A DNA stretch of 64,000 nt from assembly GCF_014879935.1 (NCBI RefSeq), contig NZ_JACSRD010000169.1, positions 97,579 through 161,578 of the forward strand, written 5' to 3'. The stretch's first letter is position 1. Each line of letters opens with the position of its first letter. The notes beneath the pieces are model-generated. The model was not told the origin of the DNA. It made no database searches and saw only the letters and a list, made by a program, of their open reading frames with translations. The translations under genes were made by a program, and so were the position numbers. Positions 50,940 to 59,746 of the stretch are shown piece by piece. The stretch is from Prosthecobacter sp. (lineage in GTDB: Bacteria; Verrucomicrobiota; Verrucomicrobiia; Verrucomicrobiales; Verrucomicrobiaceae).

Positions 50940-52346
50940 TCAGTCTTTCTGGCCCCAGACCCGCGGGGCCTTGAAACCCGGCGCTGGAGGCGCGCTCTTC
51001 GGCGGAACGGCCTGAGCGGCCAGTTCGTCCAGCCTGGCACGCAACTCGGCGACTTTTTGCGGCTGTGCGGCCGCCAGGTTGGTCTTTTCATTCGGGTCGG
51101 CAGCCAGATTGAAGAGCTCGACCGCCGGGCCGCTGTCAGCCTTCTTCTTTTTGCCCTTGCCCTTCTTCTTGGGCGAGGCCGAGCCGCCATCCTCACTGTC
51201 GGCGACGTTGCCACCCACCACGAGCTTCCAGTCGCCGACGCGGATGGCTCCGTTGTTCGGCGTGGTGTTGTAGAGGATGAAGTCATTCGGAGAGGCCGCG
51301 CCTTGGGTGATGGCCGGCCAGGCATCGCGTCCATCCAGCGGCAGCTTTTGCTCCGCAGGTGCTCCGGTGAGCTTCAGCAGCGTGGGATACCAATCCACCA
51401 TGTGCAGAGCGGCATTCACCGTGGTGCCAGATTTGATGACGCCATCCCATGTCGCAAAGGCCGCGACGCGGGTTCCGCCTTCGTAAAGCGTGCCTTTCCC
51501 AGCACGGAGCGGTCCGTTGTCGGTGATCTGGCCGGGGCTGGGCCCCCCGTTGTCGCTGGAGAAGATGAAGAGCGTGTTCTTGCGCAGGCCCGCCTCATCA
51601 ATCGCGCCGGCGATCTGCCCCACAGCCTCGTCCACCGCCGCGAGCATGCCCGCGTACTTCTGGCGGTTGCCTTGCAGGTGGCCGTATGGCTTCAGGTACT
51701 CATCCGGCACCTGCCACGGGCTGTGCACACCATTGAACGGCACGTAAAGGAAGAGGGGCTTGGCCTTGTCGCGCTCGCGGATCAGGCGCACGCATTCCTT
51801 GGCCACCAGATGCGTGGAGTAGCCTTCATCGCGGTTCTCCTTGTCATCACGGTGCCAGTCGAAGCCGCCATCGCGGATGTGGGTGAAGTAGTCGATGGCG
51901 CCGTTGTAGTGGCCGTATTGATGATCGAACCCGCGTTGCAATGGCAGATAGCCGGGCTGGAAGGTGCCGAGATGCCATTTGCCCACGATGGCGGTCTCAT
52001 AGCCGGATTCCTTCAAGGCCTGAGGCAGCGTGCGCTCCTCCAGCGGCAGGCCGTACTGCGCGTGGGGCCGCACCACCCCCACCTGCAGGCCATGGCGCAT
52101 CGGATAACGTCCCGTCATCAAGGCCGCACGTGTCGGGGAGCACACGGGCTGGACGTAGAACTGATCCAGAACCGCTCCCGCCTTGGCCAGTTTGTCGATG
52201 TGCGGCGTCTGGATGTCCTTCCCGCCCATGAAACCGCAATCAGCGCGGCCGAGGTCATCGACGAGCAGGAATACGACGTTGGGGCGGGGCGCTTCCGCGG
52301 CAAACGCAGCGACGGCGAGGAAAAGAGGGAACAGGGCGGACTTCAT
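50940..52346 (-). CDS. Secreted sulfatase
   Basis: 468 residues from ATG 52346 with a signal peptide (MKSALFPLFLAVAAFAAEA). The signature CSPTR (Cys69 in QPVCSPTRAALMTGR) marks the formylglycine site, and Asp30-Asp31 (LLVDDLGRADCGFMGG) are metal ligands. GKWHLGTFQPGYLPLQRGFD is the second sulfatase motif. It lacks the lectin-like C-terminus of the other sulfatase; a lysine-rich KKKGKGKKKK stretch near residue 400 is unusual. It would desulfate polysaccharides. Confidence 0.93.
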   Translation of the reverse strand: MKSALFPLFLAVAAFAAEAPRPNVVFLLVDDLGRADCGFMGGKDIQTPHIDKLAKAGAVLDQFYVQPVCSPTRAALMTGRYPMRHGLQVGVVRPHAQYGLPLEERTLPQALKESGYETAIVGKWHLGTFQPGYLPLQRGFDHQYGHYNGAIDYFTHIRDGGFDWHRDDKENRDEGYSTHLVAKECVRLIRERDKAKPLFLYVPFNGVHSPWQVPDEYLKPYGHLQGNRQKYAGMLAAVDEAVGQIAGAIDEAGLRKNTLFIFSSDNGGPSPGQITDNGPLRAGKGTLYEGGTRVAAFATWDGVIKSGTTVNAALHMVDWYPTLLKLTGAPAEQKLPLDGRDAWPAITQGAASPNDFILYNTTPNNGAIRVGDWKLVVGGNVADSEDGGSASPKKKGKGKKKKADSGPAVELFNLAADPNEKTNLAAAQPQKVAELRARLDELAAQAVPPKSAPPAPGFKAPRVWGQKD

Positions 52347-52413
52347 GGCCGCGCTGAAACGCCATCCCATGCAAGGAGCTTGCGACGACTTGCCAGCGCG
52401 CCCTACGAACGGC

Positions 52414-53337
52414 TCAAGCGAACTTGATCACGTGCTTCTGACCGTGCTCGTCGTGCGCGGGATTCAGCGCCCGCAGCTCAAACTCGGCACGATCCGCATC
52501 GATGCGGGCGATGACCCAGCCGTTCGGCCGTTTCGGATCAAAGGTGTAGGCGATGGGCGGCAGATTGATCATCGGCAGGCCGGTCTTCTCGTGCTTGGTC
52601 TTCAACCAGGTGTGCGTGTGGCCATAGATGTAGCCCTGCACCTTGGGATAGGAGGCCAGCAGGTCGAACAAGGCATCGCTGTCCTGCAACCCGGTCGGGT
52701 TCTTGCCCTCCGGAACCGGTCCCTGCGGATTGTGATGCGCGACGATGAAGGTGGGCTTGTTCGGTGAGTTGCGCAGCTCGCGTTCAATCCATACGAGCTG
52801 GGCTTCGCCGAGGCGGCCGGGCGTTTTGTTCACCAGATCGAGCGAGTCGAGCAGGATCCAGTTCACCAGGGCGCTGGTGACCGTGGCGACGTGTTTGTCC
52901 GGCACATTCATCGGACGCTCCGCATTCGGCGGCGGCGGGCCGATGACGGCGTTCAGGAAGTTGTTGCGGTGATCGTGATTGCCCAGCGTGCAGTGGACCT
53001 GGATCGACTGCTCCCGCACCGGCTGCATGCAGCGCAGGAAGGTGACGTAGTCCTCGCTGATGCCTTCCAGATAAGCGCAGTCGCCGTTCACGATCAGTCC
53101 GAAGGGTTTCTGGCCGAGTTTCAGCACCTGGTTGGCGCAGCGGAGAAGGTTTTCAGCCATGTTCACGCCCCGTGCGTTCAGCGTCTCGTCAGCGGCGATG
53201 TGGGTGTCGGAAAACAGCACCCAGACCTGCTCCGGAATCTCGATGGCTGGCAGTTGCGTGGCGAGCGCGCTCAGAGCAGCAGCAGAGCCGCGTTTCAGAA
53301 AGCCGCGGCGGGACAAGGGAGGCAGGGTGATGGGCAT
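52414..53337 (-). CDS. Tat-exported metallophosphoesterase
   Basis: 307 residues. The N-terminus LSRRGFLKRGSAAALSALA is a Tat signal. The calcineurin-like motifs are in order: DTHIA, NGDCAYLEG, GNHDHR, AHHNPQ and GHTHTW. Such enzymes hydrolyse phosphodiesters or phosphomonoesters in the periplasm. It starts 53 bases from the uracil phosphoribosyltransferase stop on the same strand. Confidence 0.92.
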   Translation of the reverse strand: MPITLPPLSRRGFLKRGSAAALSALATQLPAIEIPEQVWVLFSDTHIAADETLNARGVNMAENLLRCANQVLKLGQKPFGLIVNGDCAYLEGISEDYVTFLRCMQPVREQSIQVHCTLGNHDHRNNFLNAVIGPPPPNAERPMNVPDKHVATVTSALVNWILLDSLDLVNKTPGRLGEAQLVWIERELRNSPNKPTFIVAHHNPQGPVPEGKNPTGLQDSDALFDLLASYPKVQGYIYGHTHTWLKTKHEKTGLPMINLPPIAYTFDPKRPNGWVIARIDADRAEFELRALNPAHDEHGQKHVIKFA

Positions 53338-53390
53338 GTGAAAGGAGAACGAGGGAAAAGACGCGGATCGTGCTGGCAGTCCAGCGATTG

Positions 53391-54011
53391 TCAGGTGCCG
53401 AAATAGCGGTCTCCAGCATCACCGAGGCCGGGGACGATGTAGCACTTCTCGTTCAGCCCCTGATCGATGGCAGCGGTGAAGACGGGCACATCGGGATGCG
53501 TGCGTTTCATTGCCGCCAGCCCTTCCGGACAGCTCACCACGCAGATCATCGTGATGCGGGAAGCCCCGGCGGCTTTGAGCTGCCGTGCGGCCTCGCAGGC
53601 GCTGCCGCCTGTGGCCAGCATCGGATCGAGCAGAAAGACGTCCGCGCTGCCGAGGTTCGCGGGCAGATTGGCATAATAGGACTGCGGCAGGGCGGTTTCC
53701 TCGTTCCGCTTGATGCCCACGTGCGCCACCGTGGCGTCCGGCATCAGCGGCAGAATGCCATCCAGCAGGCCCAGGCCCGCACGCAGGATCGGCACGAACA
53801 CGACTGGTCGTTCCAGCCGTGCGCCGGACGTTTGCGTGAGCGGCGTCTGCACCTGGATCTCCCGCAGCGGCAGCTCACGCGTCGCCTCCAGGAAAAGCAT
53901 GCGCGCCAGCAGGTTCAGATGGCGGCGGAACTGGTGCGACGGCGTTTCCTGCGCTCGAATGGCGGCGAGGTGGCATTGCGCCAGAGGGTGCTGAACGACG
54001 ACAGGCTGCAT
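53391..54011 (-). CDS. upp: Uracil phosphoribosyltransferase
   Basis: 206 residues from ATG 54011; the usual length is about 208. The PRPP-binding loop DPMLATGGSA and VPILRAGLGLLDGILPLMPD are diagnostic. It salvages uracil to UMP using PRPP. It is convergent with nothing and 78 bases from the divergent lipoprotein. Confidence 0.96.
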   Translation of the reverse strand: MQPVVVQHPLAQCHLAAIRAQETPSHQFRRHLNLLARMLFLEATRELPLREIQVQTPLTQTSGARLERPVVFVPILRAGLGLLDGILPLMPDATVAHVGIKRNEETALPQSYYANLPANLGSADVFLLDPMLATGGSACEAARQLKAAGASRITMICVVSCPEGLAAMKRTHPDVPVFTAAIDQGLNEKCYIVPGLGDAGDRYFGT

Positions 54012-54089
54012 GGGGCCGCATTCTGCCGCGTTTGCCTGCGCTGGCAAAGTTTTCCACCGCCGCGACAGGCTCTCGTGATACACTCCGGC

Positions 54090-54569
54090 ATGAAAACCCG
54101 CCTCCGTATCCTCAGTCTCTGCGCCATCGCACTCGCCTCCTGCGAAACGCCCCTCCCGCAGGACGGTTCGAGCTATTACTACCCTTCGGCGAATCAGCCA
54201 GCCCCTCCCACCACCAGGACACCCAGCGCCGCCACAGCCAGCAACACAAATGTGCCGCGCGGTGGCTACGCTCCCGGCTCCGGCCCCACCGCGATGCCCC
54301 AGGGCGATCAGTTCATGTATCAATACAACGAATCCAGCCCCTTCGGCACCCGCAGTTCCTCAGGTGTGATTCGTTCCAGTGGCGGCGTGCAGAGCTATCA
54401 AACCATCGGCGGTGTGCCCGTGTATCCGGGCGCCGCCATTCCGGGCTACGTGCCGAACCAGCCGTATTATGGCACGCCGGCTTCGCAGCAACCCGTGTTT
54501 GTGCCCGGCGTCGGTGGAAACCCCGGCTACTACATCAATCCGGCCACAGGGGCACGTGTGCGGTTTTAA
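54090..54569 (+). CDS. Gly/Pro/Tyr-rich lipoprotein
   Basis: 159 residues from ATG 54090. The lipobox LASC (Cys18) ends a short signal peptide. The mature part is low complexity, rich in Gly, Pro, Ser and Tyr (PNQPYYGTPASQQPVFVPGV). I do not recognise a family. It may be a structural or adhesion lipoprotein. Confidence 0.65.
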   Translation: MKTRLRILSLCAIALASCETPLPQDGSSYYYPSANQPAPPTTRTPSAATASNTNVPRGGYAPGSGPTAMPQGDQFMYQYNESSPFGTRSSSGVIRSSGGVQSYQTIGGVPVYPGAAIPGYVPNQPYYGTPASQQPVFVPGVGGNPGYYINPATGARVRF

Positions 54570-54606
54570 TCCGCGGCGTTTCGGCGTGCAGGGCGGGATT
54601 GTGGCG

Positions 54607-54652
54607 CGGAATTCCGATTCCGCGTCGATGCCACCTCGGAATCGGAATTCCG
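54607..54652. repeat. GAATTCCGATTCC palindrome between convergent genes
   Basis: The arms CGGAATTCCGATTCCG (54607-54622) and CGGAATCGGAATTCCG (54637-54652) are exact inverted copies of 16 bases with a 14-base loop. There is no T-tract, so it is better called a repeat than a terminator, though it could stop transcription from both genes. Confidence 0.82.
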
Positions 54653-54677
54653 AGCTACAACAAGCCGGCATTCGGCT

Positions 54678-55328
54678 TCAATCGGCCGCGTTGTTCTTCG
54701 CGCGTCTGGCCTCCATCTTGTGCTTGATCACCTCGATCACGATCGGCAGCACGGAGACCACGATGATGAGCAGGAACACCAGCTTGATATTGTTTTTGAT
54801 GATCGGAATGCTGCCGAGGAAGTAACCGGCGATGCTGAAGCTCAGCACCCAGAACAGGCCGCCGCCCAGGCTGTAGCAAAGGAAGCGCCGGTAGTCCATG
54901 CGGCCGAAACCGGCGGTGAAAGGGGCGAACGTGCGCACGATCGGCACGAAGCGGGCCAGGATGATCGCCTTGCCGCCGTGTTTCACGAAGAACGCCTCGG
55001 TTTTCGCGAGGTAGTCACGCTTGAACCAGCGCTGGTTCACGATCCAACCGCCCGCCTTGCGGCCGATCCAGTAGTTCAGATTGTCGCCAATGATCGCGGC
55101 GCACATCAGCAGCGGAATGATCAGCTCGATGCGCATGAAACCCTGCGCCGCCAAGGCTCCCACGGCGAACAGCAGCGAGTCACCCGGCAGAAACGGCATG
55201 ATCACCAGCCCCGTCTCGCAGAAAATGATCGCGAACAGCAGGCCGTAGATCAACGCGCCATGGTCCTGCGCGAAGGTTTGCAGGTGCTTGTCCACGTGGA
55301 GAACGAAATCGAGGAGCTGGGAGATCAT
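54678..55328 (-). CDS. DedA family membrane protein
   Basis: 216 residues from ATG 55328. The DedA signatures ETGLVIMPFLPGDSLLFAVG and R-F-V-P-I-V-R-T-F-A-P-F-T-A-G are present, with 5-6 hydrophobic segments. DedA proteins are lipid scramblases or transporters in the inner membrane. It is convergent with the lipoprotein. Confidence 0.93.
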   Translation of the reverse strand: MISQLLDFVLHVDKHLQTFAQDHGALIYGLLFAIIFCETGLVIMPFLPGDSLLFAVGALAAQGFMRIELIIPLLMCAAIIGDNLNYWIGRKAGGWIVNQRWFKRDYLAKTEAFFVKHGGKAIILARFVPIVRTFAPFTAGFGRMDYRRFLCYSLGGGLFWVLSFSIAGYFLGSIPIIKNNIKLVFLLIIVVSVLPIVIEVIKHKMEARRAKNNAAD

Positions 55329-55421
55329 GCGGGCGCGATTCTCAGGCCGCAAAGCGTCACGGCAAACGAAAAGTCGGTTTCAATGCCCCGGGGTGCGCCA
55401 AAAACCTCCGCCCGTCCGGCG

Positions 55422-56666
55422 CTACGACGCGTGTTCAGTCCGGATGAAGGCCCAGAACACCGTGGCGATGATGTAGATGCCACCGAACGCGAACAGCACC
55501 GCGTCCCAGCCACCCGCATGGGCAATGAGCCACGGCACGAGGATGGGGAAACTGGCCGCGCCGAAGTTCCCGCACATGTTCGTGACGGCGCTCCAGGTCG
55601 CGGTTTGTGCTCCGCCACAGGTCATGAGCGTGGCGGAGTAGCACGGATTCACCACCCCGGCGCAGTACATGCCTGTGCTGATCACCAGCACGGCGAGCAC
55701 TGGATCAGCGACAAACCACGCCGTGAAGATGAGCGCCGCGCACAGCAGCAGCGCGGTCATCGCCATGCCTTGCCGCGCGATGCGGCGGCTCTGCGTGCGG
55801 CGCAGCAAGGCATCAGAGATCAGCCCGCCGGAAAAGCCGCCCGCTACATCCGCCAGCAACGGCAGCGTGGTGAGCCACGCCGATTTCACCAGCGCCATGC
55901 CTCGCGCCTCTTGCAGGTAGGTGGCAAACCAGCTCGCGAAGAAAATGTAGCCCGCCGCACGACAGAACTGCTGCAGACAGAGCAAACCCAAGACTGGATT
56001 GGCAGTCAATGAACGCCACGAGGCCGCCGAAGCCTCGCTGGAAGCTTTCACGGCCGATGGTCCGATCAATTCCAGCTCGATCGCATTCACCGCCGGATGC
56101 AGCGCGGGCTCATCACGATGCCACCACGCGAACCATGCCGCCCACAGCACACCCGGAACCGCGTAGAGCACGAACATCCAGCGCCAGCCGAGATCGGACA
56201 CCAGCCACGCCGTCAACGGCGCTGCGACGATGCTCCCGGCGGACATGAAACCGCTGAAGGCCCCTGCTGCGGTGGCTTGCGATGATTTGGGAAACCATCG
56301 CGCCATCGCGCTCACGCCCACCGGCACGAGTCCCGCCTGCGCCACGCCCATGAAGGCCCGGGAGGCGGTCATCCAGCCCAACTGGCCCAGGGCAAAACCG
56401 GCGGTGGCCAGCGACCACATCACCGCGTAGAGCGCCAGCGCCCATCGTGCGCCGAGACGCTGCGCCAGCATCGCCGCCGGGATCTGGCAAAGCGCATACG
56501 GCCAGAAAAACGCGCTCATCATCATGCCCGACTGCTCCTTCGTGAGGCCGAGATCCGCGCGGATCGTGCTCTCCGCCGGAGCCACGCCATTCCGCACGAA
56601 ATACGCCAGTGCTGCTGCCACGCAGAGCCCGGCGAGGACGACATGACGTGCGCGGGTGGGTTTCAT
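55422..56666 (-). CDS. MFS transporter
   Basis: 414 residues with about 12 hydrophobic helices. Cytoplasmic loop motif A is weak (RLGARWALALYAVMW), and WWHRDEPA follows helix 6. The first helix reads LAGLCVAAALAYFVRNGVA. It resembles hexuronate/sugar-phosphate MFS carriers (ACS-like), but the substrate cannot be read from sequence. Confidence 0.85.
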   Translation of the reverse strand: MKPTRARHVVLAGLCVAAALAYFVRNGVAPAESTIRADLGLTKEQSGMMMSAFFWPYALCQIPAAMLAQRLGARWALALYAVMWSLATAGFALGQLGWMTASRAFMGVAQAGLVPVGVSAMARWFPKSSQATAAGAFSGFMSAGSIVAAPLTAWLVSDLGWRWMFVLYAVPGVLWAAWFAWWHRDEPALHPAVNAIELELIGPSAVKASSEASAASWRSLTANPVLGLLCLQQFCRAAGYIFFASWFATYLQEARGMALVKSAWLTTLPLLADVAGGFSGGLISDALLRRTQSRRIARQGMAMTALLLCAALIFTAWFVADPVLAVLVISTGMYCAGVVNPCYSATLMTCGGAQTATWSAVTNMCGNFGAASFPILVPWLIAHAGGWDAVLFAFGGIYIIATVFWAFIRTEHAS

Positions 56667-56708
56667 CCCTGTTTATCGTCAGCAGGCCGCGTGGTGTTTC
56701 GTCAGCGC

Positions 56709-58655
56709 CTATCTCAGCATGGAATCTGTCTGCGCCAGGACATCGGCGAAGGGAATGCGCTCCAGCAGGCCGAAGTTCGGATGACGGCTGAGGCGCTCGC
56801 GACTCGTCGCGGGACTGGTGAGGCCGCAGAGGAAACGAGCGAGCTGGCGCCCGGTCCGCAACGAAGGATGTTTCTCCCGCAGCAGCTCCTGGATCGCGGC
56901 GACATGCTCCGTGGTGATCGGCGGGGTCGCAGATTGCGGAATTTCACGTGGTGAATCATCCGTGAGGCCTTTTTCACGCTCTTTGCAGCTCGTGCAGGTG
57001 CCGCAATCGGCCTCCATCGTTTCGCCGAAGTAGTTGAGAAGCCATTTCGTGAGGCAGCCGCGATGACTGGCGAGTTCGATCACCTGCCGCAGACGCTCGA
57101 CATCGCGGCGTTCGCGGTCGGCAAAGAGCTGCTGCATCTTTTTCGTGATCTCCTTCGGATCGCGACGATGCGCATCTTCCGAGAGACGATACTTCTGGCG
57201 GCTGCCGCTGGGTTTGAGCTCGATGTCGCCGCACTCTTGAAGCCAGGTGAGCGCTTTGAGCACGCGATCACGCGGTTCGTTGAGTTCGGCGGCGGCTTCG
57301 TCGGGATTGAGCGTCGTCCATTTCGTGCCGCGTTTGCCGCATTGGAACAACTGGCGCAAAAACGCCTGCCGTTCGGGTTTGTGGCCGGAAAGAATGCGCG
57401 GCTCGGGCTGGAGGAAGCGGAACTGGTAGCTGGCGTAGAAGGAGCCGAGCGGGCGGAGGATGCCATCGAGTTCCAGATTCGTGATCACCGTTTCGATGAC
57501 CAGCGGACGGATGTCCGTGGCGTGCGAGAGGTCGTACATCGACACAGCGAATTCGCTGCCGCCGAGCAGCAGGTGGTCAAGAAGCTGGCGGATGGCCTGT
57601 GGCGTGGGTGTGTCGCCGAAGGTGAAGTTTTCCAGCACGATGCAGTCATCGGCGCAGGTGAGCATCTCGCAGACGGAGGTTTTGCCATCGCGGCCGGCGC
57701 GTCCGGTTTCCTGCGAGTAGTTTTCGAGCGTCTTCGGCAGGTTGTAGTGATACACGGCGCGGATGTCCGCCTTGTCGATGCCCATGCCGAAGGCGATCGT
57801 CGCCACGATGACGTCCGTCTGCCCGCTCATGAACGCATCCTGTGCGGCGTGGCGATGCTCGTCCGGCAAACCGGCGTGGTAGGCGAGCGCGTTCACGCCG
57901 CTTTTCTGCAAGTGCGTGGCGACGTGCTCCGCGGTGTTTTGCAGCGTGACATAGACGATGCTGGGCACCTTTCGCTTGAGCAGCAGCTTGGTGAGCACCG
58001 GCAGGCGTTGCTGCGCGGTGCAGGGTGTGATGCGGAAGTGCAGATTCGATCGCAGGAAGGTCGTTTGCACGTGATCTGCCTGCTCAATGCCAAACGCCTT
58101 GCGAATGTCCGCCGCGACGGATGGCGTGGCCGTGGCGGTGAGCGCGAGCACGGGCTTGATGCCGAGTTCCTTCGCCACCAACGCGAGGCGCAGGTATTCG
58201 GGGCGGAAATTGTGCCCCCACTCGGAGATGCAGTGCGCTTCATCGACGGCCATCATCGAGATTTTGAGGCGCTTCAGCCGCTCGACGAAATTTTCATTCA
58301 TGAGCCGCTCCGGGGCGATGTAGAGCAGCTTCAACGTGCCATTTCGCATGCCTTCGAAGACCTCCGCGGCATCCTGCTGGCTGAGCGATGAGTCGAGCCG
58401 TGCCGCAGCGATGCCGCGGGCCTTGAGCGCCTGCACCTGGTCCTTCATCAGCGCGATCAGCGGCGAGATCACGAGCGTCACGCCGTCCATCAGCAGCGCC
58501 GGCAGTTGATAGCAGAGCGATTTGCCCGCGCTCGTCGGAAACAGTGCCAGCGCACTGCGTCCGGCCAGTAGAGCTTCCATTACCTGCTGCTGCCCGGCAC
58601 GAAAGGCCGCATGGCCAAAGTGCTGTTTCAGGGCGGCGTGGAGATCGTGAGGCAT
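56709..58655 (-). CDS. recQ: ATP-dependent DNA helicase RecQ
   Basis: 648 residues. The Walker A variant is PTSAGKSLCYQLPALL, the DEAH box AVDEAHCISEWGHNFRPEY, and the helicase C motif FGMGIDKADIRAVYHYNLP plus QETGRAGRDG. A zinc-cluster region CLTKWLLNYFGE then DCGTCTSC is the RecQ-Ct. An HRDC-like C-terminus follows. It unwinds 3' to 5' in recombination repair. RecQ normally has PTGGGKS; here the second and third residues are S-A. Confidence 0.95.
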   Translation of the reverse strand: MPHDLHAALKQHFGHAAFRAGQQQVMEALLAGRSALALFPTSAGKSLCYQLPALLMDGVTLVISPLIALMKDQVQALKARGIAAARLDSSLSQQDAAEVFEGMRNGTLKLLYIAPERLMNENFVERLKRLKISMMAVDEAHCISEWGHNFRPEYLRLALVAKELGIKPVLALTATATPSVAADIRKAFGIEQADHVQTTFLRSNLHFRITPCTAQQRLPVLTKLLLKRKVPSIVYVTLQNTAEHVATHLQKSGVNALAYHAGLPDEHRHAAQDAFMSGQTDVIVATIAFGMGIDKADIRAVYHYNLPKTLENYSQETGRAGRDGKTSVCEMLTCADDCIVLENFTFGDTPTPQAIRQLLDHLLLGGSEFAVSMYDLSHATDIRPLVIETVITNLELDGILRPLGSFYASYQFRFLQPEPRILSGHKPERQAFLRQLFQCGKRGTKWTTLNPDEAAAELNEPRDRVLKALTWLQECGDIELKPSGSRQKYRLSEDAHRRDPKEITKKMQQLFADRERRDVERLRQVIELASHRGCLTKWLLNYFGETMEADCGTCTSCKEREKGLTDDSPREIPQSATPPITTEHVAAIQELLREKHPSLRTGRQLARFLCGLTSPATSRERLSRHPNFGLLERIPFADVLAQTDSMLR

Positions 58656-58731
58656 CCGATACTCTTGGCATGATTGTCAGATGCTTGGCAAGCCAGGACC
58701 ATGCAGATTCACCTTCGCGGCTTCCAATCGA

Positions 58732-58894
58732 CACCTCACCTAACCTCTCCCCGAAGTGAACCTCAAAGCGAGACCTGCATGGGGCGGGGAGAGGGATTTC
58801 GCATTGGAGCTGGCGCAAAACGAATCCCCTCTCCCCGTCGCTGACCTTCGCAGAATAACACAGCATTCTTCGGGGAGAGGCCGGGTGAGGGGTG
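58732..58894. repeat. Nested palindrome upstream of the DUF1080 gene
   Basis: The outer arms (58732-58756 with CCTCTCCCCGAAG and 58868-58894 with CTTCGGGGAGAGG) enclose inner arms (58785-58801 CGGGGAGAGGGATTTCG and 58821-58837 CGAATCCCCTCTCCCCG). It takes up half of the 319-base gap before the DUF1080 gene; the rest shows no gene. Confidence 0.75.
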
Positions 58895-58974
58895 AAGGCA
58901 GATGTTTCAAGCGTAGCCTGGAACTTCGTGCCTCTGTGCAATGCAAACCTGGCGGAGTTCGTTCTCTCGCGACC

Positions 58975-59700
58975 ATGAAGACCTGTCTCACCGCCCTTCT
59001 CTGCCTCTCCACCGCTGCTTTCGCTGCCGATGACGGCTTTACCCCGCTGTTCAACGGCAAAGACCTCACGAACTGGGCCATTCCCGAAGGCGACAACGGC
59101 CACTGGAAGGTGATCGACGGCGTCATCGACTACGACGCGTGCAGCGAGGCACCGGGGAAGGACAAGAACCTTTGGACCGACAAAGAATACGGCGACTTCA
59201 CACTCAAGATCGACTGGCGGCTCAAACAGACCACCGGGCTCTACGACATGCCCGTCGTTTTGCCCGACGGCACGCACAAGCTCGATGAAAACGGCAAGGA
59301 GATCAAAATCCCGACGCCAAACGCCGACTCCGGCATCTACCTGCGCGGCCAGGGCAAGTCGCAGATCAACATCTGGTGCTGGCCCATCGGCAGTGGCGAG
59401 GTCTATGGCTACCGCATGGACAAAACGATGCCGCCCGAAGTGCGCGCCGGCGTGACGCCAAAGGTGAAGGCCGACAAGCCCGTGGGCGAATGGAACACCT
59501 TCGAGATCACGATGAAGGGCGACCGACTCACGGTCGTGCTCAACGGCAAAACGGTGATCGAAAACGCGCAACTTCCCGGCGTTCCTGCGAAAGGAAAACT
59601 CGGCCTCCAGCATCACGGCGGCAAAAACGCGAAGACCGGCGAACTCTCGCCGGCCTCCAGCCTGATTCAGTTCAGGAATGTTTCGATCAAGGAGCTGTGA
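58975..59700 (+). CDS. DUF1080 (3-keto-disaccharide hydrolase) protein
   Basis: 241 residues from ATG 58975 with a signal peptide (LTALLCLSTAAFAADD). The DUF1080 blocks are FTPLFNGKDLTNWAIPEGDN, then GHWKVIDGVI, DFTLKIDWRL, NADSGIYLRGQGKSQI and PVGEWNTFEITMKGDRLTV. Such proteins are 3-keto-disaccharide hydrolases or lectin-like glycan binders, expanded in Verrucomicrobiota and Planctomycetes. It ends 47 bases before the convergent trigger factor. Confidence 0.93.
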   Translation: MKTCLTALLCLSTAAFAADDGFTPLFNGKDLTNWAIPEGDNGHWKVIDGVIDYDACSEAPGKDKNLWTDKEYGDFTLKIDWRLKQTTGLYDMPVVLPDGTHKLDENGKEIKIPTPNADSGIYLRGQGKSQINIWCWPIGSGEVYGYRMDKTMPPEVRAGVTPKVKADKPVGEWNTFEITMKGDRLTVVLNGKTVIENAQLPGVPAKGKLGLQHHGGKNAKTGELSPASSLIQFRNVSIKEL

Positions 59701-59746
59701 AACAGGTCAACCGGAAGGGCTTCGCTGGTCCAAGGCTCGTGTGCGA

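Noticed and set aside
57063..58391. A 442-residue open frame antisense to recQ
   Set aside because: RecQ motifs on the minus strand are unambiguous, and the plus frame has no domain.
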